Positions 27,195 to 36,835 are shown, counted from the stretch's first letter. The stretch: DNA of 64,000 bases from Pseudomonas sp. M47T1 (GCF_000263855.1 NZ_AJWX01000003.1:1-64000); one strand, 5' to 3'. Notes: generated by a model from the letters alone, not told the origin. Numbers and translations: made by a program.

Positions 27195-27659
27195 TTACGG
27201 AGTATATCGGCGAACCTCGATCATGCCGGCCTTTGCATACAGCCGCAGGGCGTCGGTGTTGTCGGCCAGCAGGGTGAGGTCCACGAAACCTTCGTCGCGG
27301 TAGCGGTAGACATTGAGCAAGTCATGGAGCAGCGCGGTGCCCAACCCTTGCTGGCGCGCGTCGGTGCGCACTACCAGGTGACGAATGAAACTGCTGGTCC
27401 AGCCCATGGCAAATCCCACCAGGCCATGCTGGTCGTAGGCCAGGCGGCACAGGCGGGGGTCGAACTCGGCATCGTGGGCCAGCTGTTGCAGCCAGGAAAC
27501 CACCTGGGTGCCGGCCTCCAGTTGTTGCACGCTGAGCAGCAGCGCCAGCACCGCCTGGGCGCGACCCGCGTTCCAGGGGCGCAACTCGATACCTGGCGGC
27601 CAGTGCACGGGGGCGTAGGCGAGAGGCAGGGCCTTGCGCATCAGAATGCACTCGGCCAT
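27195..27659 (-). CDS. GNAT-family N-acetyltransferase
   Basis: A 154-residue protein from the ATG at 27659 (MAECILMRKALPLAY). A longer frame from 27695 would run into the end of cheV. Motif A of the acetyl-CoA fold is HLVVRTDARQQGLGTALLHDLLN, with the Q-x-x-G-x-G/A pattern as RQQGLGTA; DLTLLADNTDALRLYAKAGM supplies motif B. The acceptor substrate is not predictable. The gene starts 10 nt after the cheV stop on the same strand, so the two are probably co-transcribed. Confidence 0.85.
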   Translation of the reverse strand: MAECILMRKALPLAYAPVHWPPGIELRPWNAGRAQAVLALLLSVQQLEAGTQVVSWLQQLAHDAEFDPRLCRLAYDQHGLVGFAMGWTSSFIRHLVVRTDARQQGLGTALLHDLLNVYRYRDEGFVDLTLLADNTDALRLYAKAGMIEVRRYTP

Positions 27660-27669
27660 CGCGGTTCTC

Positions 27670-28569
27670 TCAGTAAGCCTGGCCGGCCACCGCACGGGCG
27701 GCGCGGATCAGGCACTGAGTGAGTTCAGGCGAGGAAAACTTGGTGAGCACGGCGTTGGCGCCGGCGGCCTTGGCTTTTTCGCTGTTCATCTTGCTGTCCA
27801 GCGACGTGTGCAACAGCACGTACAGGTCCTTGAAGTCCGGAGTCTCGCGCAGGGTGCGGGTCAGGGCATAGCCATCCATCTCGGACATTTCGATGTCGGA
27901 CACCAGCACGTTGATCTGCTCGGCGGTGCCTTGCAGCTCCAGCAGACGGTCGATGGCTTCGCGGGCGCTGCGTGCGGTATGGCAATGAATACCCAGGTTG
28001 CGCAGGGTCAGCATGGATTGTTGCAGCGCCACCTGGCTGTCATCGACCACCAGGATGTTGGCCTGGGCCAGCAGTTGCGCGTCATCCTCGTCCAGGGTCT
28101 CATGACTGGCTTCGATGGGCGCGGGCGCAATGCCGTGGATGACTTTCTCGATGTCCAGCACCTGCACCAGCGAACCGTCGACCTGTGTCACCCCGGTAAT
28201 GAACGACTTGATGCCTGCACCGTAAGGCGGCGGACGGATATCGGTGGTCAGGCAGTGCACGATCTTGCTCACGCCCTGCACGTGCAAGCCCTGCTTGGAG
28301 CGGCTGATGTCGGTCACAATCAGGCAGCCACCGCTGGGGTCCAGCAAAGGCATTTCGCCGATGGCGCGGCTGAGGTCTATCACCGACAGGGAATTGCCGC
28401 GTAACGTGGCCACGCCTTTGACGTGGGGGTGCGACTCAGGCAGGCGCGTGAGGGGCGGGCAGGGAATGATTTCGCTGACCTTGAGCAGGTTGATGGCCAT
28501 CAGCTTGCCGCTGCGCAAGGTAAACAGCAAAAGTGACAGTGAGTCTGCGCGGGCATTCTTGGACGACAT
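27670..28569 (-). CDS. Chemotaxis coupling protein CheV (CheW-REC)
   Basis: A 299-residue cytoplasmic protein. The CheW-like domain occupies about residues 10-155 (LLLFTLRSGKLMAINLLKVSEII, VKGVATLRGNSLSVIDLSRAIG) and a receiver domain about 170-295, with the acidic phospho site in VLVSDIEMSEMDGYALT. CheV couples chemoreceptors to CheA and tunes adaptation through phosphorylation of its receiver. It stands outside a main chemotaxis cluster, as is common in Pseudomonas, which carries several CheV copies. The GNAT gene lies directly downstream. Confidence 0.93.
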   Translation of the reverse strand: MSSKNARADSLSLLLFTLRSGKLMAINLLKVSEIIPCPPLTRLPESHPHVKGVATLRGNSLSVIDLSRAIGEMPLLDPSGGCLIVTDISRSKQGLHVQGVSKIVHCLTTDIRPPPYGAGIKSFITGVTQVDGSLVQVLDIEKVIHGIAPAPIEASHETLDEDDAQLLAQANILVVDDSQVALQQSMLTLRNLGIHCHTARSAREAIDRLLELQGTAEQINVLVSDIEMSEMDGYALTRTLRETPDFKDLYVLLHTSLDSKMNSEKAKAAGANAVLTKFSSPELTQCLIRAARAVAGQAY

Positions 28570-28654
28570 GGGGACCTTCTCTGTCAGACCGGATTCAATT
28601 CGTTGCCACGTTTATCGACCTTTAGTGGGCAGGCTTTAGCGCCGCAGGACAAAC

Positions 28655-28677
28655 GTAGCCGCTGCCGCCAGGGCTAC
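28655..28677. repeat. REP-type element copy
   Basis: GTAGCCGCTGCCGCCAGGGC overlaps the norR stop region. Same core as the copies near 11200, 31549 and 60661. Confidence 0.65.
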
Positions 28678-30218
28678 AGCCCCAAACGCCGGGCCAGGCG
28701 GCTCAGGTTAGCGCGGTCCAGGCCCAGTTCGCGGGCGGCGGCGGCGCGGTTGTGCGGGTTGCGTTCCAGGCTACCTTGCACCAGGCGCCGCTGGAACGCA
28801 TCCGTGGCCTGGCGCAGGTCGAGCTCCAAGGGCAGGTCGCTCTCATGGGCGATGGCGGCTGGGTTGCCACCCAGCGGGGCGCGTAAATCAAGGTCTGCCG
28901 CTGTCAGGGTCAGGATAGCCGCTCGCCGGCCCTGTTGCCCCAGCGCCCTGAGCGATGCGCGGCCGATCAGGTGTTCCAGTTCGCGTACATTTCCCGGCCA
29001 TGGGTAAGCCAGCAGCGCTTCCTGGGCGTCGCTGCTCAGGCGCAGGCTGTCGAGGCCCATGCGCGAGCGGTTTTGCTCCAGGAAGAAACCGCTGAGCAAC
29101 AGCATGTCCGCGCCGCGCTCACGCAGGGGCGGGACCAGCAACGGGTACACACTGAGGCGGTGATAGAAGTCGGCGCGGTAACGGCCCTCGCGTACCTCTT
29201 CGGCCAGGTCACGGTTAGTGGCGGCGATCAGGCGTACGTCCACGTGGTGCTCGCGGTCCGAGCCCAGGCGCTGCAACTGGCCACTTTGCAACACCCGCAG
29301 CAGCTTGGCCTGCACACTCAGGGACAATTCCCCCACCTCATCCAGAAATAGCGTACCGCCATTGGCCAGTTCGAACTTGCCGCGGCGGTCGGCGGTGGCG
29401 CCGGTGAAGGCGCCCCGCACGTGGCCGAACAGCTCGCTCTCCACCAGGGTGTCCGGCAGCGCGGCGCAGTTCAGGCTGATCAGCGGTTGCCTCGCGCGGG
29501 GCGATGCCTGGTGAATGGCCTGGGCCACCAATTCCTTGCCCACGCCGGTCTCGCCGGTAATCAGCACGGTCAGGTCGCTGCTGCCCACCAGCCGAGTTTC
29601 GTCACGCAGGTGTTGCAGTGCCGGGCTTTGGCCAATCATTTCGCGGGGCTGTTGGCCGCTGGCCTGGCGATACAGTTCGGCGCGCTGGTGCTCATCCTCG
29701 GCGCGCATGGCCAAGTGAGCCATGCGCTCGGCCACGGTGACGGTGGCCGCGGCCATGCTGGCGAAGGCCTCAAGGGCGTCCAGGTCCAGGCTGTCAAAGC
29801 GTTGCGGGTCGAGCGCGTCCAGGGTCAGCAAGCCCCAGGGGCGTTCATCCACAAACAGCGGGCAGCCCAGGCAATCATGTACGTGCAAGTCTTCATGCAG
29901 GCCCTCCACCAGGCCGTCATAGGGGTCGGGCAGGGCAGTGTCGCTGTCGAAGCGCGTGGGGCCGGGGGTGGCCAGCAGGATGGCGAAGCGTGGGTGTTCG
30001 CTGACCTTGAAGCGTCGCCCCAGGGTGTCGGTGCTCAAACCATCCACGGCCAGCGGCACCAGCCACTCGCCTTCCAGGCGCAACAGCGCAGTGGCGTCGC
30101 AGGGCAGCAGGGTTCGCAAGGCCTGCAACAGGCGGCGATAACGCTCCTGTTCGGGCAATTCGCGGGAAAGGTCCGAGACCAGGGGGAGCAGGGCGGACAG
30201 CAGGGGTTTTGCAGTCAT
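28674..30218 (-). CDS. norR: NorR, nitric oxide-responsive sigma-54 activator
   Basis: A 514-residue regulator: N-terminal GAF domain (about 20-165) that binds NO at a non-haem iron, a central AAA+ domain with Walker A GETGVGKE at 222-229 and the sigma-54 contact loop GAFTGA at 269-274, and a C-terminal Fis-type helix-turn-helix (NRAAAARELGLDRANLSRLARRLGL). It activates hmp, transcribed divergently across a 150-nt gap with three GTCA-N3-TGAC boxes. The first box overlaps the norR start codon, which suggests self-repression. No norVW genes are next to it; in pseudomonads NorR (FhpR) controls the flavohaemoglobin. Confidence 0.94.
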   Translation of the reverse strand: MTAKPLLSALLPLVSDLSRELPEQERYRRLLQALRTLLPCDATALLRLEGEWLVPLAVDGLSTDTLGRRFKVSEHPRFAILLATPGPTRFDSDTALPDPYDGLVEGLHEDLHVHDCLGCPLFVDERPWGLLTLDALDPQRFDSLDLDALEAFASMAAATVTVAERMAHLAMRAEDEHQRAELYRQASGQQPREMIGQSPALQHLRDETRLVGSSDLTVLITGETGVGKELVAQAIHQASPRARQPLISLNCAALPDTLVESELFGHVRGAFTGATADRRGKFELANGGTLFLDEVGELSLSVQAKLLRVLQSGQLQRLGSDREHHVDVRLIAATNRDLAEEVREGRYRADFYHRLSVYPLLVPPLRERGADMLLLSGFFLEQNRSRMGLDSLRLSSDAQEALLAYPWPGNVRELEHLIGRASLRALGQQGRRAAILTLTAADLDLRAPLGGNPAAIAHESDLPLELDLRQATDAFQRRLVQGSLERNPHNRAAAARELGLDRANLSRLARRLGL

Positions 30219-30268
30219 AATGACCTCGTGTAGTCATTATGACTTTAATCGCAAGGTGTCATACTGAC
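30214..30268. promoter_or_regulatory. Three NorR binding sites (enhancer)
   Basis: GTCATAATGAC (30214-30224), GTCATTATGAC (30233-30243) and GTCATACTGAC (30258-30268) each fit GT-N7-AC with the symmetrical GTCA-N3-TGAC core of NorR sites. Three tandem sites are the arrangement known for NorR hexamer assembly. Confidence 0.85.
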
Positions 30269-30308
30269 TACAATATTTTCAAGCTATTGATTTATAGGTA
30301 AAAAATAC

Positions 30309-30325
30309 TTGGCACGAAGCGTGAT
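30309..30325 (+). promoter_or_regulatory. Probable sigma-54 promoter of hmp
   Basis: TTGGCACGAAGCGTGAT has a perfect -24 box, but the -12 box reads TGA instead of TGC. It lies 40 nt downstream of the third NorR box and 43 nt upstream of the hmp ATG, as expected for a NorR-driven promoter. Confidence 0.65.
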
Positions 30326-30368
30326 ATCCCTTGAGCAATCTTATCCCCATTGTACCAAGGAGTCAGTC

Positions 30369-31538
30369 ATGCTCAGTGCCCAGGATCGCGCCATCGTCAA
30401 ATCCACGGTCCCGCTGCTGGAGAGCGGCGGCGAAGCGCTTATCACCCACTTCTATCGGACCCTGCTGGACGAAAACCCTTCGGTGCGCCCGCTGTTCAAT
30501 CAGGCCAACCAGGCCAGTGGCGACCAGCCTCGCGCCTTGGCCAACGGTGTGCTGATGTACGCTCGCCACATCGATGAACTGGACCAGCTTGGCGGCCTGC
30601 TGGCGCGCATCATCAACAAGCACGTGGCCCTGCAGATTCAGGCCGAGCACTACCCTATCGTCGGTGCCTGCCTGTTGCGCGCCATTGAAGAAGTGCTGGG
30701 CAGCGACATCGCCACCCCGGCGGTACTGGCCGCCTGGGGCAACGCCTACCAGCAATTGGCCGACATCCTTATTGCCGCCGAGGCCGAGGTCTACCAGCAA
30801 AAAGCCGACGCGCCTGGCGGCTGGCGTGGCGGACGGGATTTCAGGCTGGCGGCCCGGGTGCAGGAAAGCGCGGAAATCGTTTCCTTTTACTTCGAACCCG
30901 TCGACGGCCAGGCGATTCTCGACTTCAGCGCCGGCCAGTACATTGGCATCAAACTGCTGATCGACGGCGAGGAGCACCGCCGCAACTATTCGCTGTCGGC
31001 GCTGGCCAAGGCCGGGCAATACCGCATCAGCGTCAAGCGCGAGGCGGGTGGCAAGGTCTCCAACTACCTGCATGACCATGTGCAGGTGGGGGGCCAGGTG
31101 CAGCTGTTTCCGCCAGCGGGCGAGTTCGTGCTGCACGCGGGCAGCAAGCCACTGGTGCTGATCAGCGGTGGTGTAGGTATTACGCCGACCTTGGCGATGC
31201 TGGAAGCCGCGCTGCTAAGCCCGCGCCCGATCTACTTCATCCATAGCGCGCGCAATGCCGCGGTTCACGGCTTCCGCGACTGGGTGGACAACCTGGCGGC
31301 GCGTCATCCGCAGCTCAAGCGCTTCTATTGCCATGCCGAGGCAGGCGGTGATGCAGACGCCGTGGGCTTGCTGGACCAGAGGTTGCTGGAGCAATGGTTG
31401 CCCGCCAACCGCGACGTGGACGCCTACTTCCTGGGGCCCGTGGGCTTCATGAAGGCCATCAAGGGCCAACTGGAGGCATTGGGCGTGCCCGAACGGCAGA
31501 GCCACTACGAGTTCTTCGGCCCCGCTGCCGCGCTGTAG
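30369..31538 (+). CDS. hmp: Flavohaemoglobin (nitric oxide dioxygenase)
   Basis: A 389-residue cytoplasmic enzyme that oxidises NO to nitrate with O2 and NAD(P)H. The globin domain spans about 1-137 with proximal haem His85 (INKHVALQI) and Tyr29 in HFYRTLL. The FAD-binding domain has RRNYSLS near 205 and the NAD domain GGVGITPTLAML near 265. The ATG at 30369 is used; a TTG-started longer frame would begin inside the sigma-54 promoter. It is divergent from norR, which should switch it on in response to NO. Confidence 0.95.
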   Translation: MLSAQDRAIVKSTVPLLESGGEALITHFYRTLLDENPSVRPLFNQANQASGDQPRALANGVLMYARHIDELDQLGGLLARIINKHVALQIQAEHYPIVGACLLRAIEEVLGSDIATPAVLAAWGNAYQQLADILIAAEAEVYQQKADAPGGWRGGRDFRLAARVQESAEIVSFYFEPVDGQAILDFSAGQYIGIKLLIDGEEHRRNYSLSALAKAGQYRISVKREAGGKVSNYLHDHVQVGGQVQLFPPAGEFVLHAGSKPLVLISGGVGITPTLAMLEAALLSPRPIYFIHSARNAAVHGFRDWVDNLAARHPQLKRFYCHAEAGGDADAVGLLDQRLLEQWLPANRDVDAYFLGPVGFMKAIKGQLEALGVPERQSHYEFFGPAAAL

Positions 31539-31548
31539 TCGTGACCTC

Positions 31549-31640
31549 TAGCCGCTGCCGCCAGCCTGCGCTTGCCAGTGGGTACGCTGGAAATCTTCAG
31601 GAGGCCGCAGGGCCAGCGCAGCCTGACGGTAACGGCTACA
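31549..31640. repeat. REP doublet (inverted pair)
   Basis: TAGCCGCTGCCGCCAGCCTG at 31549 is answered by an imperfect inverted copy at 31615-31639 (AGCGCAGCCTGACGGTAACG...). The two form a BIME-like pair between hmp and dsbB, just past the hmp stop. Confidence 0.65.
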
Positions 31641-31813
31641 AACTATGTGGGGTGCGAACAAGGGTCGTTAACGCTGGGTTAATTTCGCTGGGGTTTACTC
31701 CAGCGTCCTGCCCCGTTTTCGGAACCTTCCTGTTTTTTCAAGGTCTTGGTGAGCGTGTAGACTGGCAGGCGAAATGATTCGGTAGCCGATCCACACCTAT
31801 GAAGGGACGAGCA

Positions 31814-32320
31814 ATGAGCGATGTGAAAATGCAGCTGAGCCGCGAGAAGCGTTTCCTGGTGTTATTGGGCATCATCTGCCTGACGCTGATCGGCGGTGCG
31901 CTGTACATGCAGGTGGTGCTGGAAGAGGCACCTTGCCCGCTGTGCATCCTCCAGCGTTATGCATTGCTGTTCATCGCCCTGTTCGCCTTCATCGGCGCCG
32001 CCATGCCCGGCAAGCGCAGCATCACCGTATTGGAAGTGCTGGTGGTGGTCAGCGCCCTCGGCGGCATGGTCGCGGCCGGCAACCACGTGTATGTGCTGGC
32101 CCACCCTTCGGTCAGCTGCGGCGTCGACGTGCTGCAACCGATTGTCGATGGCCTGCCGCTGGCCAACGTCCTGCCCATGGTGTTTCAGGTCAGCGGTTTC
32201 TGTACAACACCTTACCCTCCGGTGCTGGGGCTGTCGCTGGCCCAGTGGGCACTGGTAGCATTCGTGCTCACCACGGTTCTGGTGCCGCTGGGCATCTATC
32301 GAAACCGTCGCCAGGGCTGA
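31814..32320 (+). CDS. dsbB: Disulfide bond formation protein B
   Basis: A 168-residue inner-membrane quinone reductase with four predicted helices (first about 15-35). The first redox pair is Cys41/Cys44 (CPLC) and the second Cys102/Cys130, the standard DsbB arrangement. It reoxidises DsbA and passes electrons to ubiquinone. The ATG at 31814 follows GAAGGGACG; an upstream ATG at 31799 would add five residues and place that ribosome site inside the gene. The cyo quinol oxidase operon is the next locus, a functional match because both use ubiquinone, though co-transcription is not implied. Confidence 0.93.
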   Translation: MSDVKMQLSREKRFLVLLGIICLTLIGGALYMQVVLEEAPCPLCILQRYALLFIALFAFIGAAMPGKRSITVLEVLVVVSALGGMVAAGNHVYVLAHPSVSCGVDVLQPIVDGLPLANVLPMVFQVSGFCTTPYPPVLGLSLAQWALVAFVLTTVLVPLGIYRNRRQG

Positions 32321-32896
32321 AATGGCCCGCCGTTACAAATCATTATTCGTGCCTGGTTTGCATGCGACACAGGGCGTGACCGATGAGCGCAGACCTTTTG
32401 TGAGGGCTTTATCCCTAGTAAAAATAGGCTTTTAGCGCTGCGGCACGGGGTGCGACATCGTGTCGCAAGGCCTTGAAAGTGGGGGTCATTGTTGCATAAT
32501 CAGAAACTTATTGTTGCTAAATAAGCCATAGTCAATGATTCCTGAGGTATCTACAATCCCCGCAAAATCCGCTCGGCCAGGCTTTTCCAGGCGTTGGACA
32601 GAAGGTGCAACCTGCCCTCTGACCAGCATCAAGGCCACGTCGAGCGCGGGGTTGAGAGCCCACCTTGTGTTGGTGCAGCCAAAGGGATCTGGTCTGCAAG
32701 CAGGCTATTGCCGACTAAACGACTTAGCCTGCAAAGGCACAATAAGAAATTACCGTTCTACACAGGTCTGCCAAACAGCAGCAGCTGATCTCTAGGCATG
32801 CCCGTATCCAACTCGATAAATGCTGACGCTTGGCAGGACGAAGTGTTGGCGATCAAAACACAATTGCACTGATGCAAGCTGCTTAGAGGTCGTGAG
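32321..32896. other. 576-nt gap between dsbB and cyoA (regulatory region)
   Basis: No convincing gene is seen; a short frame at 32535-32795 lacks a ribosome site and family features. The region holds the palindrome at 32451-32467 and an AT-rich stretch (about 32489-32530, TTGTTGCATAATCAGAAAC and neighbours) that could be the cyo promoter. The leader to cyoA would then be about 370 nt long, which is unusual. Confidence 0.5.
32451..32467. promoter_or_regulatory. Palindrome resembling a PrrA/RegA/RoxR site upstream of cyoA
   Basis: TGCGACATCGTGTCGCA has 7-bp perfect arms around TCG. Its core GCGAC-N5-GTCGC fits the GCGNC-N5-GNCGC-type recognition pattern of the PrrA/RegA redox regulators, whose Pseudomonas homologue RoxR controls terminal oxidases. 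A further TGCGACA half-site occurs near 32363. Binding is inferred. Confidence 0.5.
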
Positions 32897-33832
32897 ATGA
32901 GCAAAAAGCGTTACCCCAGACTGTTTGGCATATTGCCCTTTTTCGGCATGCTTTTTCTCGGTGGATGCAAGTGGACCCTGCTTGACCCGAAAGGGCCGAT
33001 CGGTCTCGACGAGAGAAACCTGATCATTACCGCTACCCTGCTGATGCTGCTGGTGGTGGTACCTGTGATTATCATGACCATCGTGTTCGCGTGGAAATAT
33101 CGCGCTACCAACACCTCGGCCAAGTACACGCCGGACTGGAGCCACTCCACCAAGATCGAAGCCGCCATCTGGGGTATTCCCCTGTGCCTGCTGATCGTGC
33201 TGGGCGTGATCACCTACAAGTCCACTCACGCGCTTGATCCGTATCGCCCGATCGAGTCGGAGGTGAAGCCGATCACCATCCAGGTTGTCTCGCTGGACTG
33301 GAAGTGGCTGTTCATCTACCCGGACCTGGGTATCGCTACCGTCAACAAGATCGAGTTCCCGGCCAACACGCCGATCAACTTCCGCATTACCTCTGACTCG
33401 GTGATGAATTCGTTCTTCATTCCGGGCCTGGGCGGCCAGATCTACTCGATGGCCGGCATGACTACCCAGCTGCACCTGCTGGCCAGTCAGCCACACGAAT
33501 TCGATGGTATCTCCGCCAACTACAGTGGCGAAGGTTTCACCGGCATGAAGTTCAAGGCAGTCGCCACCACCCAGGCGGACTTCGATGCATGGGTCGCGGA
33601 AGTGAAGAATTCACCTAAACAGCTTGATTCGGCTGAATACGCTGCTCTGGCCAAACCAAGCGAGAAAGCACCTGTCGCGCTCTACTCCTCGTTCACGCCA
33701 AACCTGTTCCAGACCATCATCAACAAGTATGAAGGTATGAATCCAGGCCACATGGCGCACGAAGGTAAAGAAGTCGCCGGTATGGAAGGTATGGACATGG
33801 GTTCGCATTCAGCTGCTGGGGCAGAGGAGTAA
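32897..33832 (+). CDS. cyoA: Cytochrome bo3 ubiquinol oxidase subunit II
   Basis: A 311-residue lipoprotein subunit. The lipobox LGGC ends at Cys24, two transmembrane helices follow (about 45-67 and 88-108), then a periplasmic cupredoxin-like domain without the CuA ligands, as expected for a quinol rather than cytochrome c oxidase. The Met/Gly/His-rich tail ends in about MEGMDMGSHSAAGAEE. It starts the cyoABCDE operon, which reduces O2 with ubiquinol while pumping protons. The ATG at 32897 follows GAGGTCG. Confidence 0.95.
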   Translation: MSKKRYPRLFGILPFFGMLFLGGCKWTLLDPKGPIGLDERNLIITATLLMLLVVVPVIIMTIVFAWKYRATNTSAKYTPDWSHSTKIEAAIWGIPLCLLIVLGVITYKSTHALDPYRPIESEVKPITIQVVSLDWKWLFIYPDLGIATVNKIEFPANTPINFRITSDSVMNSFFIPGLGGQIYSMAGMTTQLHLLASQPHEFDGISANYSGEGFTGMKFKAVATTQADFDAWVAEVKNSPKQLDSAEYAALAKPSEKAPVALYSSFTPNLFQTIINKYEGMNPGHMAHEGKEVAGMEGMDMGSHSAAGAEE

Positions 33833-33835
33833 ACG

Positions 33836-35857
33836 ATGTTTGGTAAATTAACTTTGGAAGCGATCCCCTTCCATGTCCCGATAGTGATGATCACAATCAG
33901 TATGATCATTCTGGGCGGGCTGGCGCTGGTCGGGGCGATCACTTACTTCAAGAAATGGTCCTACCTGTGGACCGAATGGCTGACTTCGGTCGACCACAAG
34001 AAAATTGGCGTGATGTACATCGTTGTCGCCATGGTGATGTTGGTGCGTGGTTTTGCCGACGCCCTGATGATGCGTTCGCAGCTTGCCTTGTCCGCCAACG
34101 GCGGCGAGGGCTACCTGCCGCCTGAGCACTATGACCAGATCTTCACCGCTCACGGTGTGATCATGATCATCTTCATGGCGATGCCATTCTTCACCGGCCT
34201 GATGAACCTTGCAGTTCCACTGCAGATCGGCGCTCGTGACGTTGCGTTCCCGTTCCTCAACTCCCTGAGCTTCTGGCTGCTGGTATCCGGTGTGGTACTG
34301 ATCAACCTGTCGCTGGGCGTCGGCGAATTCGCACGTACCGGTTGGGTTGCCTATCCGCCGCTGTCGGAACTGGGCTATAGCCCGGGCGTGGGTGTGGACT
34401 ACTACATCTGGGCACTGCAGCTGTCAGGTATCGGTACGACGCTGACCGGCGTGAACTTCCTGGTCACCGTGCTGAAAATGCGTACCCCAGGCATGAAACT
34501 GATGGACATGCCTATCTTCACCTGGACCTGCACCTGGGCAAACGTCCTGATCGCGGCTTCGTTCCCGATCCTGACCGCCACCCTGGCCCTGCTGACCCTC
34601 GATCGTTATATGGACTTCCATATCTTCACGAACGAGCTGGGCGGCAACCCGATGATGTACGTCAACCTGTTCTGGGCATGGGGTCACCCTGAGGTGTACA
34701 TCCTGATCCTGCCAGCGTTCGGCGTGTTCTCCGAAGTGGTGTCTACCTTCACCGGCAAGCGTCTGTTCGGCCACGTGTCGATGATTCTGGCGTCGGGTTG
34801 CATCGCGGTACTGGGCTTCATGGTTTGGCTGCACCACTTCTTCACCATGGGTTCGGGCGCCAGCGTCAACTCCTTCTTCGGTTTGGCAACGATGTTGATT
34901 GCGATCCCGACGGGTGTGAAGCTGTTCAACTGGCTGTTCACTATCTACCAAGGTCGCCTGCGCTTCACCGCGCCGGTCATGTGGACCCTGGGCTTCCTGA
35001 TCACCTTCGCAATCGGCGGCATGACTGGCGTACTGCTGGCCATTCCAGGTGCTGACTTCGTTCTGCACAACAGCCTGTTCGTTGTGGCTCACTTCCACAA
35101 CGTGATCATCGGTGGTGCTGTATTCGGTTACATCGCAGGCTTCGGCTACTGGTTCCCTAAAGCGTTCGGCTTCACCTTGAACGAGAAGTGGGGCAAGGCA
35201 GCGTTCTGGTTCTGGATCTCGGGCTTCTACGTGGCATTCATGCCGCTGTACGCACTGGGCTTCATGGGCATGACCCGTCGTCTGAACCACACCGACAACC
35301 CTGACTGGACCCCGTACCTGTACGTGGCCATGGGTGGTGCGCTGCTGATCCTGGCCGGTATCGCTTGCCAGTTCATCCAGCTGTACGTGTCGATTCGTGA
35401 CCGTGAGCAGAACCGCGACGTGACCGGTGACCCGTACAACGGCCACACCCTGGAGTGGATGACTTCCTCGCCACCGCCGTTCTACAACTTTGCCGTGCTG
35501 CCAACCGCAAACGACATCGATGCTTTCACCGAAGCCAAGCGCAACGGTACCGCGTACACGTTCCCGACGAAGTACACGGATATCCACATGCCTAACAACA
35601 CTGCCACAGGCCTTGTGATGAGCGCCTTCCTGACGGTGTTCGGTTTCGCGATGATCTGGCACATCTTCTGGCTGGCCGCTGTTGGCCTGATCGGCTGCGT
35701 AGGCTACTTCATCATCCACGCCGCGCGTGATGATCAAGGCTACATGGTCCCTGCAGCAGAAGTGGCTCGCATCGAAGGCGAACGTCAACAAATCTTGGCG
35801 AAAGCAAACGTGGCTGGTGTCTCCAAGACCCCCGTCAACGCGCTTGAACAGGCTTAA
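33836..35857 (+). CDS. cyoB: Cytochrome bo3 ubiquinol oxidase subunit I
   Basis: A 673-residue catalytic subunit with about fifteen helices. The haem-copper centre motif [15 protein letters not shown] supplies a CuB His and the cross-linked Tyr, and LHHFFTMG and VAHFHNV supply the other His ligands. [12 protein letters not shown] near residue 48 is the typical entry to the first core helix. It begins 3 nt after cyoA. It carries the low-spin haem b and haem o3-CuB sites and the proton channels. Confidence 0.96.
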   Translation: MFGKLTLEAIPFHVPIVMITISMIILGGLALVGAITYFKKWSYLWTEWLTSVDHKKIGVMYIVVAMVMLVRGFADALMMRSQLALSANGGEGYLPPEHYDQIFTAHGVIMIIFMAMPFFTGLMNLAVPLQIGARDVAFPFLNSLSFWLLVSGVVLINLSLGVGEFARTGWVAYPPLSELGYSPGVGVDYYIWALQLSGIGTTLTGVNFLVTVLKMRTPGMKLMDMPIFTWTCTWANVLIAASFPILTATLALLTLDRYMDFHIFTNELGGNPMMYVNLFWAWGHPEVYILILPAFGVFSEVVSTFTGKRLFGHVSMILASGCIAVLGFMVWLHHFFTMGSGASVNSFFGLATMLIAIPTGVKLFNWLFTIYQGRLRFTAPVMWTLGFLITFAIGGMTGVLLAIPGADFVLHNSLFVVAHFHNVIIGGAVFGYIAGFGYWFPKAFGFTLNEKWGKAAFWFWISGFYVAFMPLYALGFMGMTRRLNHTDNPDWTPYLYVAMGGALLILAGIACQFIQLYVSIRDREQNRDVTGDPYNGHTLEWMTSSPPPFYNFAVLPTANDIDAFTEAKRNGTAYTFPTKYTDIHMPNNTATGLVMSAFLTVFGFAMIWHIFWLAAVGLIGCVGYFIIHAARDDQGYMVPAAEVARIEGERQQILAKANVAGVSKTPVNALEQA

Positions 35858-35860
35858 ACA

Positions 35861-36490
35861 ATGTCGAACATAGTATTGAACGCTGGAACTGCCCATGGTC
35901 ATGACCATGGGCACGACGACCACGAACACCATGATGCGGGTCCCATGACCGTATTTGGTTTCTGGATCTACCTGATGACGGACTGCATCCTGTTCGCATC
36001 GCTCTTCGCTGCCTACGCCGTACTGTCGGGCAACGTTGCAGGTGGTCCGTCGGGTCATGACATCTTCGAACTGCCGTACGTACTGGGCGAAACCGCCTGC
36101 CTGCTGTTGAGCTCGATCACCTACGGCTTCGCCATGCTGGCGCTGCACAAAGGTAACAAGGGCGGCGTACTGGGTTGGCTGTTCATCACCTTCCTGTTCG
36201 GCCTGGGCTTCATCGGCATGGAGATCAACGAGTTCCATCACCTGATCTCCGAAGGCTTCGGTCCGCAGCGCAGTGGCTTCCTGTCCGGCTTCTTCACCCT
36301 GGTCGGTACTCACGGTGCCCACGTGACCAGCGGTCTGATCTGGATGGCGGTCATGATGTACCAGGTTTCCAAACACGGCCTGACCCCGACCAACAACACC
36401 CGTCTGAGCTGCCTGAGCCTGTTCTGGCACTTCCTGGACGTGGTCTGGATCTGTGTGTTCACCGTTGTCTACCTGATGGGGACCCTGTAA
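35861..36490 (+). CDS. cyoC: Cytochrome bo3 ubiquinol oxidase subunit III
   Basis: A 209-residue membrane subunit with five predicted helices and a His-rich N-terminus ([17 protein letters not shown], about 10-26). [23 protein letters not shown] and the C-terminal [20 protein letters not shown] are typical of CyoC. The His cluster is longer than in many homologues and may bind metal, but no function is known. It starts 3 nt after cyoB; its stop overlaps the cyoD start by one base (TAATG). Confidence 0.95.
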   Translation: MSNIVLNAGTAHGHDHGHDDHEHHDAGPMTVFGFWIYLMTDCILFASLFAAYAVLSGNVAGGPSGHDIFELPYVLGETACLLLSSITYGFAMLALHKGNKGGVLGWLFITFLFGLGFIGMEINEFHHLISEGFGPQRSGFLSGFFTLVGTHGAHVTSGLIWMAVMMYQVSKHGLTPTNNTRLSCLSLFWHFLDVVWICVFTVVYLMGTL

Positions 36491-36825
36491 TGGCTAATGC
36501 TCACGCTCACGCTCACGACTCGGGCAGCCACGGCAGCTTCAAGTCGTACATGATCGGTTTCGTACTGTCGATCATCCTGACCGCGATCCCGTTCGCGCTG
36601 GTCATGAACCCAGTGTTCTCCAAATCGGCGACACTGGTCCTGATCCTGGCGTTCGCCGTGATTCAGGTACTGGTTCACCTGGTGTACTTCCTGCACCTGG
36701 ATCGTAGCGAAGCGCAGCGCAACAACGTGATTGCCTTTGTGTTCGCAGGCATCGTCATTGTGCTGCTGGTTGGCCTGGCGCTGTGGATCATGGTCAGCAT
36801 CCATACCGTCATGATGGCGCACTGA
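36490..36825 (+). CDS. cyoD: Cytochrome bo3 ubiquinol oxidase subunit IV
   Basis: A 111-residue membrane protein with three helices and an Ala-His repeat at the N-terminus ([16 protein letters not shown]). [19 protein letters not shown] and [13 protein letters not shown] are diagnostic for CyoD, which helps assemble CuB in subunit I. The ATG at 36490 overlaps the cyoC stop as TAATG; a longer frame from 36175 is only a shadow of cyoC. Confidence 0.95.
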   Translation: MANAHAHAHDSGSHGSFKSYMIGFVLSIILTAIPFALVMNPVFSKSATLVLILAFAVIQVLVHLVYFLHLDRSEAQRNNVIAFVFAGIVIVLLVGLALWIMVSIHTVMMAH

Positions 36826-36835
36826 GGAAAACTGC

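Noticed and set aside
30309..30368. TTG start giving a 20-residue longer Hmp
   Set aside because: The TTG is part of the sigma-54 -24 box; the internal ATG at 30369 gives the usual Hmp N-terminus.
32535..32795. Short plus frame between dsbB and cyoA
   Set aside because: No ribosome site, no conserved features, unlike neighbouring genes in composition.
34424..36430. A 668-codon minus-strand frame across cyoB and cyoC
   Set aside because: Antisense shadow of strongly conserved genes in GC-rich DNA; composition is His/Gln/Arg-rich without any domain.
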